Positions 41,459 through 51,124 of a DNA stretch of 64,000 nt are shown here, piece by piece; position 1 is the first letter of the stretch, and each line of letters opens with the position of its first letter. The notes under the pieces are model-generated. The model did no database searches and had not been told where the DNA came from. It saw only the letters and a list, made by a program, of their open reading frames with translations. Both the position numbers and the translations under genes were made by a program. Source of the stretch: RGIG3077 sp964490175. GTDB lineage: Bacteria; Bacillota; Clostridia; Oscillospirales; Ruminococcaceae. Location of the stretch: NCBI GenBank assembly GCA_964490175.1, contig CAZBAI010000003.1, positions 24,139-88,138 on the forward strand. Reading direction: 5' to 3'.

Positions 41459-42988
41459 TTATTTTGAAGTGTCATAGCAGGAAAAAATCCGGTCAATATC
41501 GTCTTTTTTCATTTTAGGCGTGATAAGACTGACCAAGGGGACAAGAATCAGACCGAAAAGCATTGTAAATGCGCCCAGATTTACGGGTGAAGCAATGTTT
41601 ATTCCGAGAATCGTGCCCGAAATCATACCGGCTGATTTTAAAATCAAATGTATCACCGAAGTGCCCACGCCGAAAACAATGTTGACGAAAACAGCGGATT
41701 TTGTGACGCCTTTCCAAAACAGTCCAAGCAGGAACGGAGCGAGGAACGAGCCTGCCAATGCGCCCCACGAATAGCCCATAAGGTCGGTAATAAGATTGTT
41801 TTTGTTGAGTGCGATTATTACCGAAATCGCAAGAAACGCTCCGACAAGCACACGCATTATAAGCATTGTTTTCTTTTCGTCAAGCTTATTCTTTGAAAAC
41901 GGCTTAATAAGGTCAAGCGTAAGCGTTGAACTTGAAGTAAGCACGAGAGATGACAGCGTTGACATTGAAGCCGAAAGCACAAGAATCACCACAATACCGA
42001 TGAGAATATCGGGGAGTTTTTCCATCATTGTGGGAATGATGCCGTCAAAACCGGTCACAGGCAAGCCGTCATCGCCGGCTTTAACAAAAATCCTGCCGTA
42101 TCCGCCAAGGTAGTAGCAACCGCCGGCAACGATGATTGCAAATACGGTCGAAACGATTGTGCCTGTATGTATGGATTTTTCATCTTTAATTGTGTAGAAT
42201 TTGTGCACCATTTGAGGCAAGCCCCATGTGCCGAGCGAAGTGAGAATAACAACGCCGAGCAGATTTATGGGATCGGGTCCGAAGAACGAGGTGTAAGCGC
42301 CTTTCATGCCGGCAAAATCGCCGCTTGAAGCTTCAATCTGCGAAAGTTCGGTAACAGCCGAGGCAAAACCGCCCTTGGAACCGAGCGTGGCGGTAATTAT
42401 CGCAACAATGCCCACAAGCATGATGATTCCCTGAAAAAAGTCGTTATAAGCAGCCGCTTTATATCCGCCCAAGATTACATATACAGCCGTAATAAGCGCC
42501 ATGCCGATTACGCACCATGCATAGTCGATGTTGAAAATCATCTCGAAAAGACGTGAAAGCCCATTATATACAGATGCGGTATAGGGTATTAAAAAAACGA
42601 AAACAACAAGTGCCGATATTACTTTTAAAGCCTTGCTGCAATAGCGTTTTTCAAAAAATTCGGGCATTGTCGAGCTGTCAAGATGCTTTGTCATAACTCT
42701 TGTGCGCCTGCCCATTAAAACCCATGCAAGCAATGAGCCGATAACTGCGTTGCCTATGCCCACCCATGTGGAGGCAAGTCCGAAATTCCAGCCGAACTGA
42801 CCTGCATAGCCTATAAAAATTACTGCGGAAAAATAGCTTGTGCCATATGCAAACGCCGTAATCCACGGGCCTACGCTTCTTCCTCCGAGAACATAGTCGG
42901 AAACGGTTTTCGACCTTTTGTGGCAGTATGCGCCGATACCGACGGATATTATAACATATACTATTAAAATCGAAACGATTATAGGCAT
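41459..42988 (-). CDS. Sodium:solute symporter (SSS family)
   Basis: 509 residues from the ATG at 42988 (AAGGAAGG upstream); an in-frame start 42 bases earlier would cover that site. About thirteen hydrophobic segments, the early motif SDYVLGGRSVGPWITAFAYG and the SSS-type GGYKAAAYNDFFQG are visible, as in PutP and other proline/carboxylate carriers. The substrate is not certain. It follows the acyl-CoA synthetase gene by 63 bases, so the pair may import a carboxylic acid and activate it; this is inference from position. Confidence 0.9.
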   Translation of the reverse strand: MPIIVSILIVYVIISVGIGAYCHKRSKTVSDYVLGGRSVGPWITAFAYGTSYFSAVIFIGYAGQFGWNFGLASTWVGIGNAVIGSLLAWVLMGRRTRVMTKHLDSSTMPEFFEKRYCSKALKVISALVVFVFLIPYTASVYNGLSRLFEMIFNIDYAWCVIGMALITAVYVILGGYKAAAYNDFFQGIIMLVGIVAIITATLGSKGGFASAVTELSQIEASSGDFAGMKGAYTSFFGPDPINLLGVVILTSLGTWGLPQMVHKFYTIKDEKSIHTGTIVSTVFAIIVAGGCYYLGGYGRIFVKAGDDGLPVTGFDGIIPTMMEKLPDILIGIVVILVLSASMSTLSSLVLTSSSTLTLDLIKPFSKNKLDEKKTMLIMRVLVGAFLAISVIIALNKNNLITDLMGYSWGALAGSFLAPFLLGLFWKGVTKSAVFVNIVFGVGTSVIHLILKSAGMISGTILGINIASPVNLGAFTMLFGLILVPLVSLITPKMKKDDIDRIFSCYDTSK

Positions 42989-43051
42989 GATAAAACGCCT
43001 TCCTTTTCTGAAAAAGTATTGTGCGGTCAAAACCGCATTGTTGCAGTGTGG

Positions 43052-44686
43052 TTATGATTTGTTCTGCGATTCGACAAGCCTTGATGCGCCGTAAATTTCA
43101 CGCAGTTTCGGCTTTTCGATTTTTCCCGTGGGATTTCTGGGAACATCGGCAAAGATGATTTTTCTCGGTCTTTTATATCTGGGCATATCTTTGCAGAAGT
43201 CTTCGATTTCTTCGCAGCTGCATTCTTCGCCCTCTTTAAGCTCGATTACGGCGGCGGCGATTTCGCCCAAACGTTTGTCGGGCAAGCCTATTACGGCAAC
43301 ATCTTTGATTTTGTTATTTGCACGCAAATAATCTTCAATCTGAACGGGATAAAGGTTTTCGCCTCCCGAGATGATAACATCCTTTTTGCGGTCAACAAGG
43401 AAAATGAAACCGTCTTGATCGGTCATAGCCATGTCGCCGGTATAAAGCCAGCCGTCCTTTAATACTTCATTTGTTGCCGCAGCGTTGTTGTAATAACACT
43501 TCATAACGCCCGGACCTTTTAAAATCAATTCGCCGACTTTGCCGGTTTCAACTTCGGCTCCGTTTTCATCAACGATTTTTGCTTCCCAAAGAAATCCCGC
43601 TTTGCCGATTGCGCCGACTTTGTGTTCGTTCTCTACTCCGAGATGAACCGCACCCGGACCTATCGATTCGGAAAGACCGTAGTTTGTATCATATCGGTGA
43701 TTCGGGAAAACCGCTTTCCAGCGTTTGATAAGGCTCGGCGGAACAGGCTGTGCGCCGATATGCATAAGGCGCCATTGCGAAAGGCGATAATCGGCAAGAT
43801 TTATTTCGCCGCTGTCGATAGCGTCGAGAATATCCTGCGCCCACGGCACGAGAAGCCAAACAATGCTGACGTGCTCATCACTGACGACACGCAAAATCCA
43901 CTCGGGGCTGACGCCTCTGAGAAGCACCGCCTTGCTGCCCGAAAGCAAGCTGCCGAACCAGTGCATTTTCGCACCGGTGTGATAAAGCGGCGGAATGCAC
44001 AAAAACACATCGTCACGGGTTTGCGAGTGGTGATTTTGTTCGGTTCTGCATGAAGAATAAAGGGCTGTATGACTGTGCAAAATCGCCTTAGGGAATCCCG
44101 TTGTGCCGGAGGAAAAATAAATAGCGGCATTGTCATCATCGGCAATTTCAACGGCAGGGGCGATTGACGAGCAGTAATTTGTCATAACATCATAGCTGTC
44201 GGCATAAGAAGGAACATCGCTGCCTACATAAAAAAATGTGCGAATATCGCTTAAATCATCGACAATCTGTTCTACCCTGCCGGTAAATTCGGGGCCGAAA
44301 ACAAGCACGCTTGCCTCCGCAAGCTCCGCACAATATTTGATTTCATCGGCTGTATAGCGATAATTCATCGGAACAGCCAGCGCACCGGTTTTGAGAATGC
44401 CGAAATATATCGGCAGCCAGTCAAGGCAGTTCATAAGAAGAATCGCAACCTTATCGCCCTTTTTAACGCCCTTTGTCAGCAAAAGATTCGCAAAACGATT
44501 GGCTTTAATGTCAAACTCCTTCCAAGTCATCTCCTTGCGGTAGCTCTGACCGGGGGCGGTTTCAATCAGGCTGTATTCACGCCATGTCATATGCTTTTTC
44601 GGCATATTTTCCGGCTTGATTTCAACAAGCGCCACATCATTCGGATATAGCTTTGCATTTTTTTCGAGTATTTCCGTAATAAGCAT
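43052..44686 (-). CDS. Acyl-CoA synthetase (AMP-forming)
   Basis: 544 residues of the adenylate-forming family. The P-loop-like motif YFSSGTTGFPKA, the adenine motif YGLSESIGPG, the hinge GWLYTGDMA...DRKKDVIISGGEN and the catalytic lysine motif PTGKIEKPKLRE are all present. It activates an organic acid with ATP and couples it to CoA; chain length cannot be predicted by eye. A strong consensus promoter lies upstream, and the SSS symporter gene follows. Confidence 0.92.
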   Translation of the reverse strand: MLITEILEKNAKLYPNDVALVEIKPENMPKKHMTWREYSLIETAPGQSYRKEMTWKEFDIKANRFANLLLTKGVKKGDKVAILLMNCLDWLPIYFGILKTGALAVPMNYRYTADEIKYCAELAEASVLVFGPEFTGRVEQIVDDLSDIRTFFYVGSDVPSYADSYDVMTNYCSSIAPAVEIADDDNAAIYFSSGTTGFPKAILHSHTALYSSCRTEQNHHSQTRDDVFLCIPPLYHTGAKMHWFGSLLSGSKAVLLRGVSPEWILRVVSDEHVSIVWLLVPWAQDILDAIDSGEINLADYRLSQWRLMHIGAQPVPPSLIKRWKAVFPNHRYDTNYGLSESIGPGAVHLGVENEHKVGAIGKAGFLWEAKIVDENGAEVETGKVGELILKGPGVMKCYYNNAAATNEVLKDGWLYTGDMAMTDQDGFIFLVDRKKDVIISGGENLYPVQIEDYLRANNKIKDVAVIGLPDKRLGEIAAAVIELKEGEECSCEEIEDFCKDMPRYKRPRKIIFADVPRNPTGKIEKPKLREIYGASRLVESQNKS

Positions 44687-44805
44687 TTTTTACCTCGTTA
44701 AATTATTTATTTTTGCAAAAATAAACGGGCAAACCCAATGCACAAAACAGCGCAATGCACTTTTGCGATTTTATGCTTTTGAGGTTCACCGCTTTTATGT
44801 ATTAA

Positions 44806-44834
44806 AGTATAGCACATTTTTTTCTGTTTGTCAA
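44806..44834 (-). promoter_or_regulatory. Promoter of the acyl-CoA synthetase-symporter transcript
   Basis: On the minus strand, TTGACA (44834-44829), 17 bases, TATACT (44811-44806). It sits in the 431-base gene-free stretch 44687-45117, which is very A/T-rich and otherwise holds only the pcrA promoter. Confidence 0.8.
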
Positions 44835-44989
44835 TAGCGCTTTGAGATTTTTTTCAAAAAAATTTCTCAAATATATGCAAAGCCATCAATTTAAAAGGAA
44901 TTCGGCAAACAAAAAAATATTTGATTTTTAAATAAAAATCGTCATTTTGCCGAATATAAAAAAAAGCTCTTTATCAATTGAACGAAATA

Positions 44990-44998
44990 TGTTACAAT
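44990..44998 (+). promoter_or_regulatory. Extended -10 promoter upstream of pcrA
   Basis: TGT followed by TACAAT (44993-44998); a weak TTTATC lies 17 bases upstream. The leader would be about 110 bases, ending at CGGAGG before the ATG. Confidence 0.45.
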
Positions 44999-45117
44999 AG
45001 GGGCATTGCAGATTTATTTAAGGCGGCGCAATTTAATCGCAGCGCCGCAGCATAATATACAAAATGCGAATCCGGCGTATGCACGACAGCTGTGCACGCT
45101 CAGAACGGAGGATTATT

Positions 45118-47472
45118 ATGTCGGACGCAACGACGTTAAAGAGAAAAGCCTTGTGCAAATTTTTTTGCAATTTAAACGATGCGCAAAGGGATGCGGTTTT
45201 TGCCGTAAAAGGTCCGGTGCTGGTGCTTGCCGGTGCGGGAAGCGGCAAAACCACGGCGATTATCAGCCGAATTGCAAACCTTATATATTTCGGAGATGCC
45301 TATAACGACGAATCGACCTATATAAGCGACAGCGACCGTGAGTTTTTGCAAAGTTATATCAGCGGCGATGATAACGATATTGACAGGCTGAGAGATATTA
45401 TTGCCTGCGAGCCCGTCAGACCGTGGAACGTGCTTGCCATTACCTTTACAAACAAGGCGGCGGCAGAACTGCGTGAAAGGCTGTCGAATATGCTCGGCGA
45501 TTTGGCAAACGATATAACTGCGGCAACCTTTCATTCGGCGTGCGTCAGAATTTTGCGCCGTGAAATCGACAGAATCGGTTATTCAAAAGATTTTACGATT
45601 TATGACGCCGATGACAGCCGCCGTGTTATCAAGGCGTGCCTTTCAAGCCTTGATTTATCAGACAAGCAATTTCCGCCGAAAAGTATTCTTGCACAGATAA
45701 GCAGCTGCAAGGACTCGCTTATCGACCCTGTGCAATATGCGAAAGAAAGCGAAAACGACTATCGCAAAACCGCAATAGCCAAGGTTTATGCCGAATATCA
45801 AAAGCGCCTCGAAAGTGCGAATGCGCTTGATTTTGACGATATAATCAGGCTGACTGTCAGGATACTTTCCGAATTTGACGATGTGTGCGATTACTACCGC
45901 AACAAATACAAATACATACTGGTAGACGAATATCAGGATACAAACCACGCACAATACCGTTTGGTGAGCCTGCTTGCCGGTGAAAACGGCAATCTTTGCG
46001 TTGTCGGCGATGATGACCAAAGCATTTACAAATTCAGAGGAGCTACAATCGAAAACATATTAAGCTTTGAAGAGCAATTCAAAAACGCAAAAGTTATACG
46101 TCTGCAACAGAATTATCGCTCAACGCAGAATATTCTCGACGCCGCAAACTCGGTTATCAAAAACAATTCTTCAAGAAAATCCAAATCGCTTTGGTCTGAC
46201 AATGAAAAGGGCGATAAAATCGTCCTCTACAAGGCGATTGATGAACATAGCGAAGCAAAATTTGTTGCCGATACGATTTTGGAATCAATAAAAAAAGGCG
46301 CAAAATATTCGGACAACGCCGTTTTATACAGAATGAACGCACAATCAAACACAATCGAAAAAGCGTTTGTTCAAAGCGGTATTCCATATACTGTTGTCGG
46401 CGGTTTGAGATTTTATGACAGGAAAGAAATTAAAGATATCATCGCATATTTAAGCGTTATCAACAACCCTACCGATACGCTTCGCTTAAAGCGCATCATC
46501 AACGAGCCGAAAAGAGGCATAGGCGACACCACTTTGAGTATGCTCGAAGAAGTTTCGGCAAAATTCGAGGTTTCGCCCATTGAAATAATGCGCAAGGCGC
46601 AGGAATACCCGTTACTCTCCAAAAAAGCCGCTGTTCTCCACAAGCTTGCGGATATGTTCGACAATCTTTCCGACATGGCGCAAAACGCACCGCTTGACGA
46701 ATTGCTTGATGCGGTTGTCGAAGAAAGCGGCTACGGCGATATGCTGCGCTCACTCGGAGAAGAAGGAAAAACAAAGCTTGAAAACATAAGCGAGCTTAAA
46801 TCGACAATGGCAGACTATGCCGCAAATGCAGAGCAGCCTACGCTTTCCGAATTTTTGGCTGAAATTTCGCTCTATACCGATTTGGATAAATACGAAACCG
46901 AAACGGACAAGGTCGTTTTGATGACAATTCATTCCGCAAAGGGACTTGAATTTTCAAATGTGTTCCTCATCGGCATGGAAGAAGGAATCTTCCCCGGTCA
47001 GCGCTCAATCGGCAGCTTGTCCGAGCTTGAAGAAGAACGCCGATTGGCATATGTTGCGATAACACGTGCACGCAAAAAGCTTTATATCAGCAAAACATCA
47101 CAGCGTATGCTGTTCGGTATGACAAGCCGCAATCTTACATCAAGATTTGTAAAGGAAATCGACGACGCACTTATCGAAACCGTTGACGCCGCCGCACGTG
47201 AAAGCAAACCTGCGCAAGCCAAATATACAAATGCCCCCACTTTCGGATCAATGGGACTTGCAAAGCAAATTAAAAGCAAACAGCCTGCAAAAGTTGCCGC
47301 AAACAGCGGCTTGATTTTCCGTGTAGGCGACAGGGTAAAGCACAATATTTTCGGCGAAGGAACGGTTTTGAAAGTCATACCCATGGCAAGCGACAATATG
47401 CTTGAAGTTGCTTTTGACAAAGTGGGAACGAAAAAGCTTATGGCAAATTACGCAAAAATCACGAAAACGTAA
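45118..47472 (+). CDS. pcrA: UvrD/PcrA-type DNA helicase
   Basis: 784-residue superfamily 1A 3'-5' helicase for repair and replication-fork clearance. Motif I LAGAGSGKTTAI, motif II YILVDEYQDTNHAQY, motif III GDDDQSIYKFRGA, motif IV RLQQNYRS, motif V VVLMTIHSAKGLEF and motif VI RRLAYVAITRARK are all seen. The C-terminus carries the PcrA-type tail VGDRVKHNIFGEGTVLKV. The start is the ATG at 45118 after CGGAGG; an in-frame ATG at 45064 is less likely. A terminator follows. Confidence 0.95.
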   Translation: MSDATTLKRKALCKFFCNLNDAQRDAVFAVKGPVLVLAGAGSGKTTAIISRIANLIYFGDAYNDESTYISDSDREFLQSYISGDDNDIDRLRDIIACEPVRPWNVLAITFTNKAAAELRERLSNMLGDLANDITAATFHSACVRILRREIDRIGYSKDFTIYDADDSRRVIKACLSSLDLSDKQFPPKSILAQISSCKDSLIDPVQYAKESENDYRKTAIAKVYAEYQKRLESANALDFDDIIRLTVRILSEFDDVCDYYRNKYKYILVDEYQDTNHAQYRLVSLLAGENGNLCVVGDDDQSIYKFRGATIENILSFEEQFKNAKVIRLQQNYRSTQNILDAANSVIKNNSSRKSKSLWSDNEKGDKIVLYKAIDEHSEAKFVADTILESIKKGAKYSDNAVLYRMNAQSNTIEKAFVQSGIPYTVVGGLRFYDRKEIKDIIAYLSVINNPTDTLRLKRIINEPKRGIGDTTLSMLEEVSAKFEVSPIEIMRKAQEYPLLSKKAAVLHKLADMFDNLSDMAQNAPLDELLDAVVEESGYGDMLRSLGEEGKTKLENISELKSTMADYAANAEQPTLSEFLAEISLYTDLDKYETETDKVVLMTIHSAKGLEFSNVFLIGMEEGIFPGQRSIGSLSELEEERRLAYVAITRARKKLYISKTSQRMLFGMTSRNLTSRFVKEIDDALIETVDAAARESKPAQAKYTNAPTFGSMGLAKQIKSKQPAKVAANSGLIFRVGDRVKHNIFGEGTVLKVIPMASDNMLEVAFDKVGTKKLMANYAKITKT

Positions 47473-47508
47473 AGCTTTAAACGCTTTTAAAAGCATCAGG
47501 CAAACTAA

Positions 47509-47537
47509 AGTCACCCGAATATAAGGGTGGCTTTTTT
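47509..47537 (+). terminator. Terminator of pcrA
   Basis: AGTCACCC (47509-47516) pairs with GGGTGGCT (47525-47532), including one G-U pair, followed by six Ts. Confidence 0.75.
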
Positions 47538-47614
47538 GATTTAAAAAAATATTTTGTTTCATCGTTTTAATTGATACATTTTGCCTTTTTTGGCGAAAAC
47601 AAACGGCTTTAAGT

Positions 47615-47643
47615 TTGACATTTATAAAGAACTATGGTATCAT
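47615..47643 (+). promoter_or_regulatory. Promoter of the large sugar transferase gene
   Basis: TTGACA (47615-47620), 17 bases, TATCAT (47638-47643), about 40 bases before the ATG. Confidence 0.75.
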
Positions 47644-47682
47644 AATATAAATAATCGAAATTTGTATAAATGTGGTGAATAA

Positions 47683-50600
47683 ATGAAATTTAACATTGCG
47701 ATTTGCGGCACTTTTAATGTAGACAATTACGGTGATGTGATTTTTCCGGAAGTTTTTAAAAGGGCGATGAAGCAAAGAAACCTTGATTTTGAGCTTTTTT
47801 TAATATCGCCCGCAATCACTTCCGAAAATACCCTTTGCCCGAACGCAAAGGTATATTCAACCGATATGCTCGATTTTTTGCACAAAAGCTATGGCATTGA
47901 TGTAATTGTTATCGGCGGCGGTGCGCTCGTTCATTATAACAAAATCCCCGTAAAATTGCCTGATGATGACTTTTTCTCGGAATATAACATATACGATTCA
48001 TGGTATACGCCCATAGAATTTGCCGCAAGGAACAATATAAAGGTTCTGTTCAATCTGCCGCAAATGCCGTATGAAATTCCCGAAAATTTAAAAGAAGTCA
48101 CAAAGGCGGCTTTCGGCATGGCTGACTATATTTCTTTTCGTGATAAGGTTTCCGCACAGTATCTCAGAGCTGTTTATGACGAAAACTCACCCGAAATCAA
48201 CGTTTATCCCGACAGTGTTTGCTGCATAGCGCAAATACTTCCCAAAGAAGAAATCGCAGGCTTTTGCGACAAGCTTTTGCCTTTTGAGGATAAGTATGCC
48301 GTTATTCAGTTTAATGCGCAAAAACCTTCCTGCGAAGATGAAAAATTATTCGATGTTATAAACAGCCTTGTCGAAAAGCAGTACAAAATCGTCTTTTTGC
48401 CGCTGGGATATACCCACAACGATGACGCCGTGATGAAAGAATATAACCGAAAATACGGCAATATCGGCTATATCCCCGAAAAAAAGCTTAATATTTTTGA
48501 AATGACGGCAATATTGTCGGGCTGTTCTGTATATATCGGCTCAAGCTTTCACGGAGCAATAGTTTCAATGTCATACGGCGCATTAGCTGTAAGCTACAAC
48601 TATATTTTCCCCAAGACTAAAAACCGTGAAGTTTTTTCAATGTATAATATCGATACCTTTGTCGCCGAAAGCGCAAACGATATTGAAAAAATACTTAAAG
48701 CTTATTTCAACGGCGAAATGAGCTTTAAGCCCGATATAAACGGTGTTGCAAGCCGAACGCAAGAGCATTTCGACAGACTTTTCGGCTATATACAAAACCA
48801 AAAGGCGGCAAAAAACAATTCTTCAAAGTTTTATTCAAGCCTGTTTGAATTGTTGCCGCAAACCGTAAACTTAAGCCAAAAAAACGAGTTGCTTGCCAAG
48901 GAAAAGCAATTGACCGACAACCATGTAAAGAACCTTGAAGCGAAGATAAGCTCAATGGAAAATGCGGCAATTGAAAAGGATAAAACCGTTTCAACCTTAA
49001 AAAACACACTGCTTGAAACACAAAAAAGCCGTGATGACTTCAAGTCCGAATGCAAACGGCTCAATTTTGAGCTTGATAAGTCCGCTGAAAATCACAATAC
49101 GGCTTTAAAGCGCCTAAACGCAAAGCAACGAGAATATGAAGAACTCACCGCACAATATAATGCACTGCAAAATAATTATAATGCATTGTCAAACAGCTAT
49201 AACGATATCAGAAGCAGCTTTTTTTGGAGAATCACCTCGCCTTTTCGCAAAATCATGCAGGGCATAAAAAACTTAGTTGGCAAATCGCCTCGCCTTATGA
49301 CGGCAATGGTCTATATAAAAGGCTTTTTGCGTGGCGGACCGAGCGGCGCCAAAGCAAGGGTCAAACTATATCGTGAGCATAACAAGCCGGCTTTGACCGC
49401 ACGCTGTATTTTCGATTTGGATGACAATATCAAAAAACAGCAGTCCGAATACAAATTCGACAAAAAAATCAAATTCAGTATTTTGGTTCCGCTGTATAAC
49501 ACCCCTCAAAGCTTTTTGAGCGAGATGATTCGCTCGGTTGAATGCCAAACCTATTCGGATTGGGAGCTTTGCCTTGCCGACGGCAGCGATGAAAAGCATA
49601 AATATGTTGAAAATCACTGCAAAAAAATCGCCAAAAACGATTTGAGGGTAAAATATTTAAAGCTGACCGAAAACCTCGGCATTTCCGAAAACACCAACGA
49701 ATGTTTGAAAATGGCAACGGGCGATTATATTGCGCTTTTCGACCATGATGATTTGCTTGAACCTACCGCCCTTTTTGAATATATGAAAGCAATTTGCGAA
49801 AAAAATGCCGATTTTATTTACTGCGATGAGGATAAATTCGAAAGCCTTGACGCCGAGCTTAAAACCGCATTTTACGATGCAAATTACAAGCCGGATTTTG
49901 CCGTTGATAATCTGCGTGCAAATAACTATATTTGCCACTTCACGGTTTTTGAAAAATCCCTGATAGAAAAAGCCGGCGGCGGATTCAGAAAAGAGTTTGA
50001 CGGCAGTCAGGATCACGATTTGATACTTCGCCTTACAGAGCAGGCAAAAAATGTAACGCACATTCCAAAGGTGCTTTATCACTGGCGTGTAAGCGCCGCT
50101 TCGGTCGCTTCCGACCCCTACGCCAAGCCTTATACCATTGAAGCCGGAAGAAAAGCCGTTGCCGAGCATCTTGAGCGCATCGGTCTGAAAGGCACTGTTG
50201 ACAGCACGAAAATTCACCCCAACATTTACAAAATCAAATATGATATCATCGGCGAGCCGCTTGTTTCCGTAATCATTCCCAATTATAACCATATCGATGA
50301 GCTTTCCAGATGCATAAACTCCATCATCGAAAAGACAACCTACAAAAACTATGAGATAATAATTGTGGAAAACAACAGCGACAGCGAAACATTTGAATAT
50401 TATGATACGCTTAAAAAGTACGATAACATAAAGGTCGTTGTTTACAAAACAGATGTGTTCAATTATTCGGATATCAATAATTACGGCGTACAATTTGCAA
50501 ACGGCACGCACTATATCCTGCTCAATAACGATGTGGAAATAATCACGCCCGAATGGATTGAAGAAATGCTGATGTATTCACAGCGCAGCGATGTCGGTGC

Positions 50601-51078
50601 GGTCGGCGCAATGCTTTATTACCCGAACGACACCATTCAGCACGCAGGCGTAACAATAGGCGTGCTCACCCTTGCCGGACACAACTTCAAGCATTCCGCA
50701 CGTGGCAATCCGGGATATTTCGGCAGGGCGGGATATCAACAAAACGTTTCGGCGGTAACAGCCGCCTGCGTTATGATTCCGGCTGATGTCTACAAAAAGG
50801 TCGATGGGCTTGACAGCAGCTTTGCCGTGGCGTTTAACGATATTGATTTGTGTATGCGCATAAGAAAAGCCGGATATAACATAATCTTCACGCCTTTTGC
50901 CGAGCTTTATCATTATGAATCCGCAAGCCGAGGCGACGATATGTCGCCCGAAAAACGTGCACGCTTCGTTTCCGAAGTGCAGCGTTTCCAATATAGATGG
51001 AAAAAAGAGTTAGAACAGGGCGACCCATACTACAACCCCAACTTAACTCTCGAACGTGAAGACTTTTCACCGAAATAA
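47683..51078 (+). CDS. Three-domain polysaccharide enzyme: pyruvyltransferase-like domain plus two GT2 glycosyltransferases
   Basis: 1131 residues. Positions 1-385 resemble the polysaccharide pyruvyltransferase family (CGTFNVDNYGDVIFPEVF; YIGSSFHGAIVSMSYGALA). A coiled coil follows (about 390-510, ending NALSNSYNDIRSSFFWRIT). Then come two GT2 domains: the first (about 590-800) with ILVPLYNTPQSFLSEMIRSV and the metal-site DHDD, the second (about 850-1110) with SVIIPNYNHIDELSRCINSI and LNNDVE. One protein could thus add two sugars and a ketal group to a surface glycan, held near the membrane by the coiled coil; this is inferred. The gene has its own promoter and terminator and is convergent with the phage cassette. 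GTGGTG precedes the ATG. Confidence 0.88.
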   Translation: MKFNIAICGTFNVDNYGDVIFPEVFKRAMKQRNLDFELFLISPAITSENTLCPNAKVYSTDMLDFLHKSYGIDVIVIGGGALVHYNKIPVKLPDDDFFSEYNIYDSWYTPIEFAARNNIKVLFNLPQMPYEIPENLKEVTKAAFGMADYISFRDKVSAQYLRAVYDENSPEINVYPDSVCCIAQILPKEEIAGFCDKLLPFEDKYAVIQFNAQKPSCEDEKLFDVINSLVEKQYKIVFLPLGYTHNDDAVMKEYNRKYGNIGYIPEKKLNIFEMTAILSGCSVYIGSSFHGAIVSMSYGALAVSYNYIFPKTKNREVFSMYNIDTFVAESANDIEKILKAYFNGEMSFKPDINGVASRTQEHFDRLFGYIQNQKAAKNNSSKFYSSLFELLPQTVNLSQKNELLAKEKQLTDNHVKNLEAKISSMENAAIEKDKTVSTLKNTLLETQKSRDDFKSECKRLNFELDKSAENHNTALKRLNAKQREYEELTAQYNALQNNYNALSNSYNDIRSSFFWRITSPFRKIMQGIKNLVGKSPRLMTAMVYIKGFLRGGPSGAKARVKLYREHNKPALTARCIFDLDDNIKKQQSEYKFDKKIKFSILVPLYNTPQSFLSEMIRSVECQTYSDWELCLADGSDEKHKYVENHCKKIAKNDLRVKYLKLTENLGISENTNECLKMATGDYIALFDHDDLLEPTALFEYMKAICEKNADFIYCDEDKFESLDAELKTAFYDANYKPDFAVDNLRANNYICHFTVFEKSLIEKAGGGFRKEFDGSQDHDLILRLTEQAKNVTHIPKVLYHWRVSAASVASDPYAKPYTIEAGRKAVAEHLERIGLKGTVDSTKIHPNIYKIKYDIIGEPLVSVIIPNYNHIDELSRCINSIIEKTTYKNYEIIIVENNSDSETFEYYDTLKKYDNIKVVVYKTDVFNYSDINNYGVQFANGTHYILLNNDVEIITPEWIEEMLMYSQRSDVGAVGAMLYYPNDTIQHAGVTIGVLTLAGHNFKHSARGNPGYFGRAGYQQNVSAVTAACVMIPADVYKKVDGLDSSFAVAFNDIDLCMRIRKAGYNIIFTPFAELYHYESASRGDDMSPEKRARFVSEVQRFQYRWKKELEQGDPYYNPNLTLEREDFSPK

Positions 51079-51086
51079 CACAAAAG

Positions 51087-51122
51087 AATCCGCTTCGAAA
51101 AAAATTTCCGAAGCGGATTTTT
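51087..51122 (+). terminator. Terminator between the sugar transferase gene and the capsid cassette
   Basis: AATCCGCTTCG (51087-51097) pairs perfectly with CGAAGCGGATT (51109-51119), then Ts to 51122. A short T-rich tract on the other side may let it serve the convergent cassette too. Confidence 0.85.
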
Positions 51123-51124
51123 AT

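Noticed and set aside
49657..50511. A 284-codon open frame on the minus strand
   Set aside because: It is a shadow of the second half of the large sugar transferase and has no recognisable motif or ribosome binding site.
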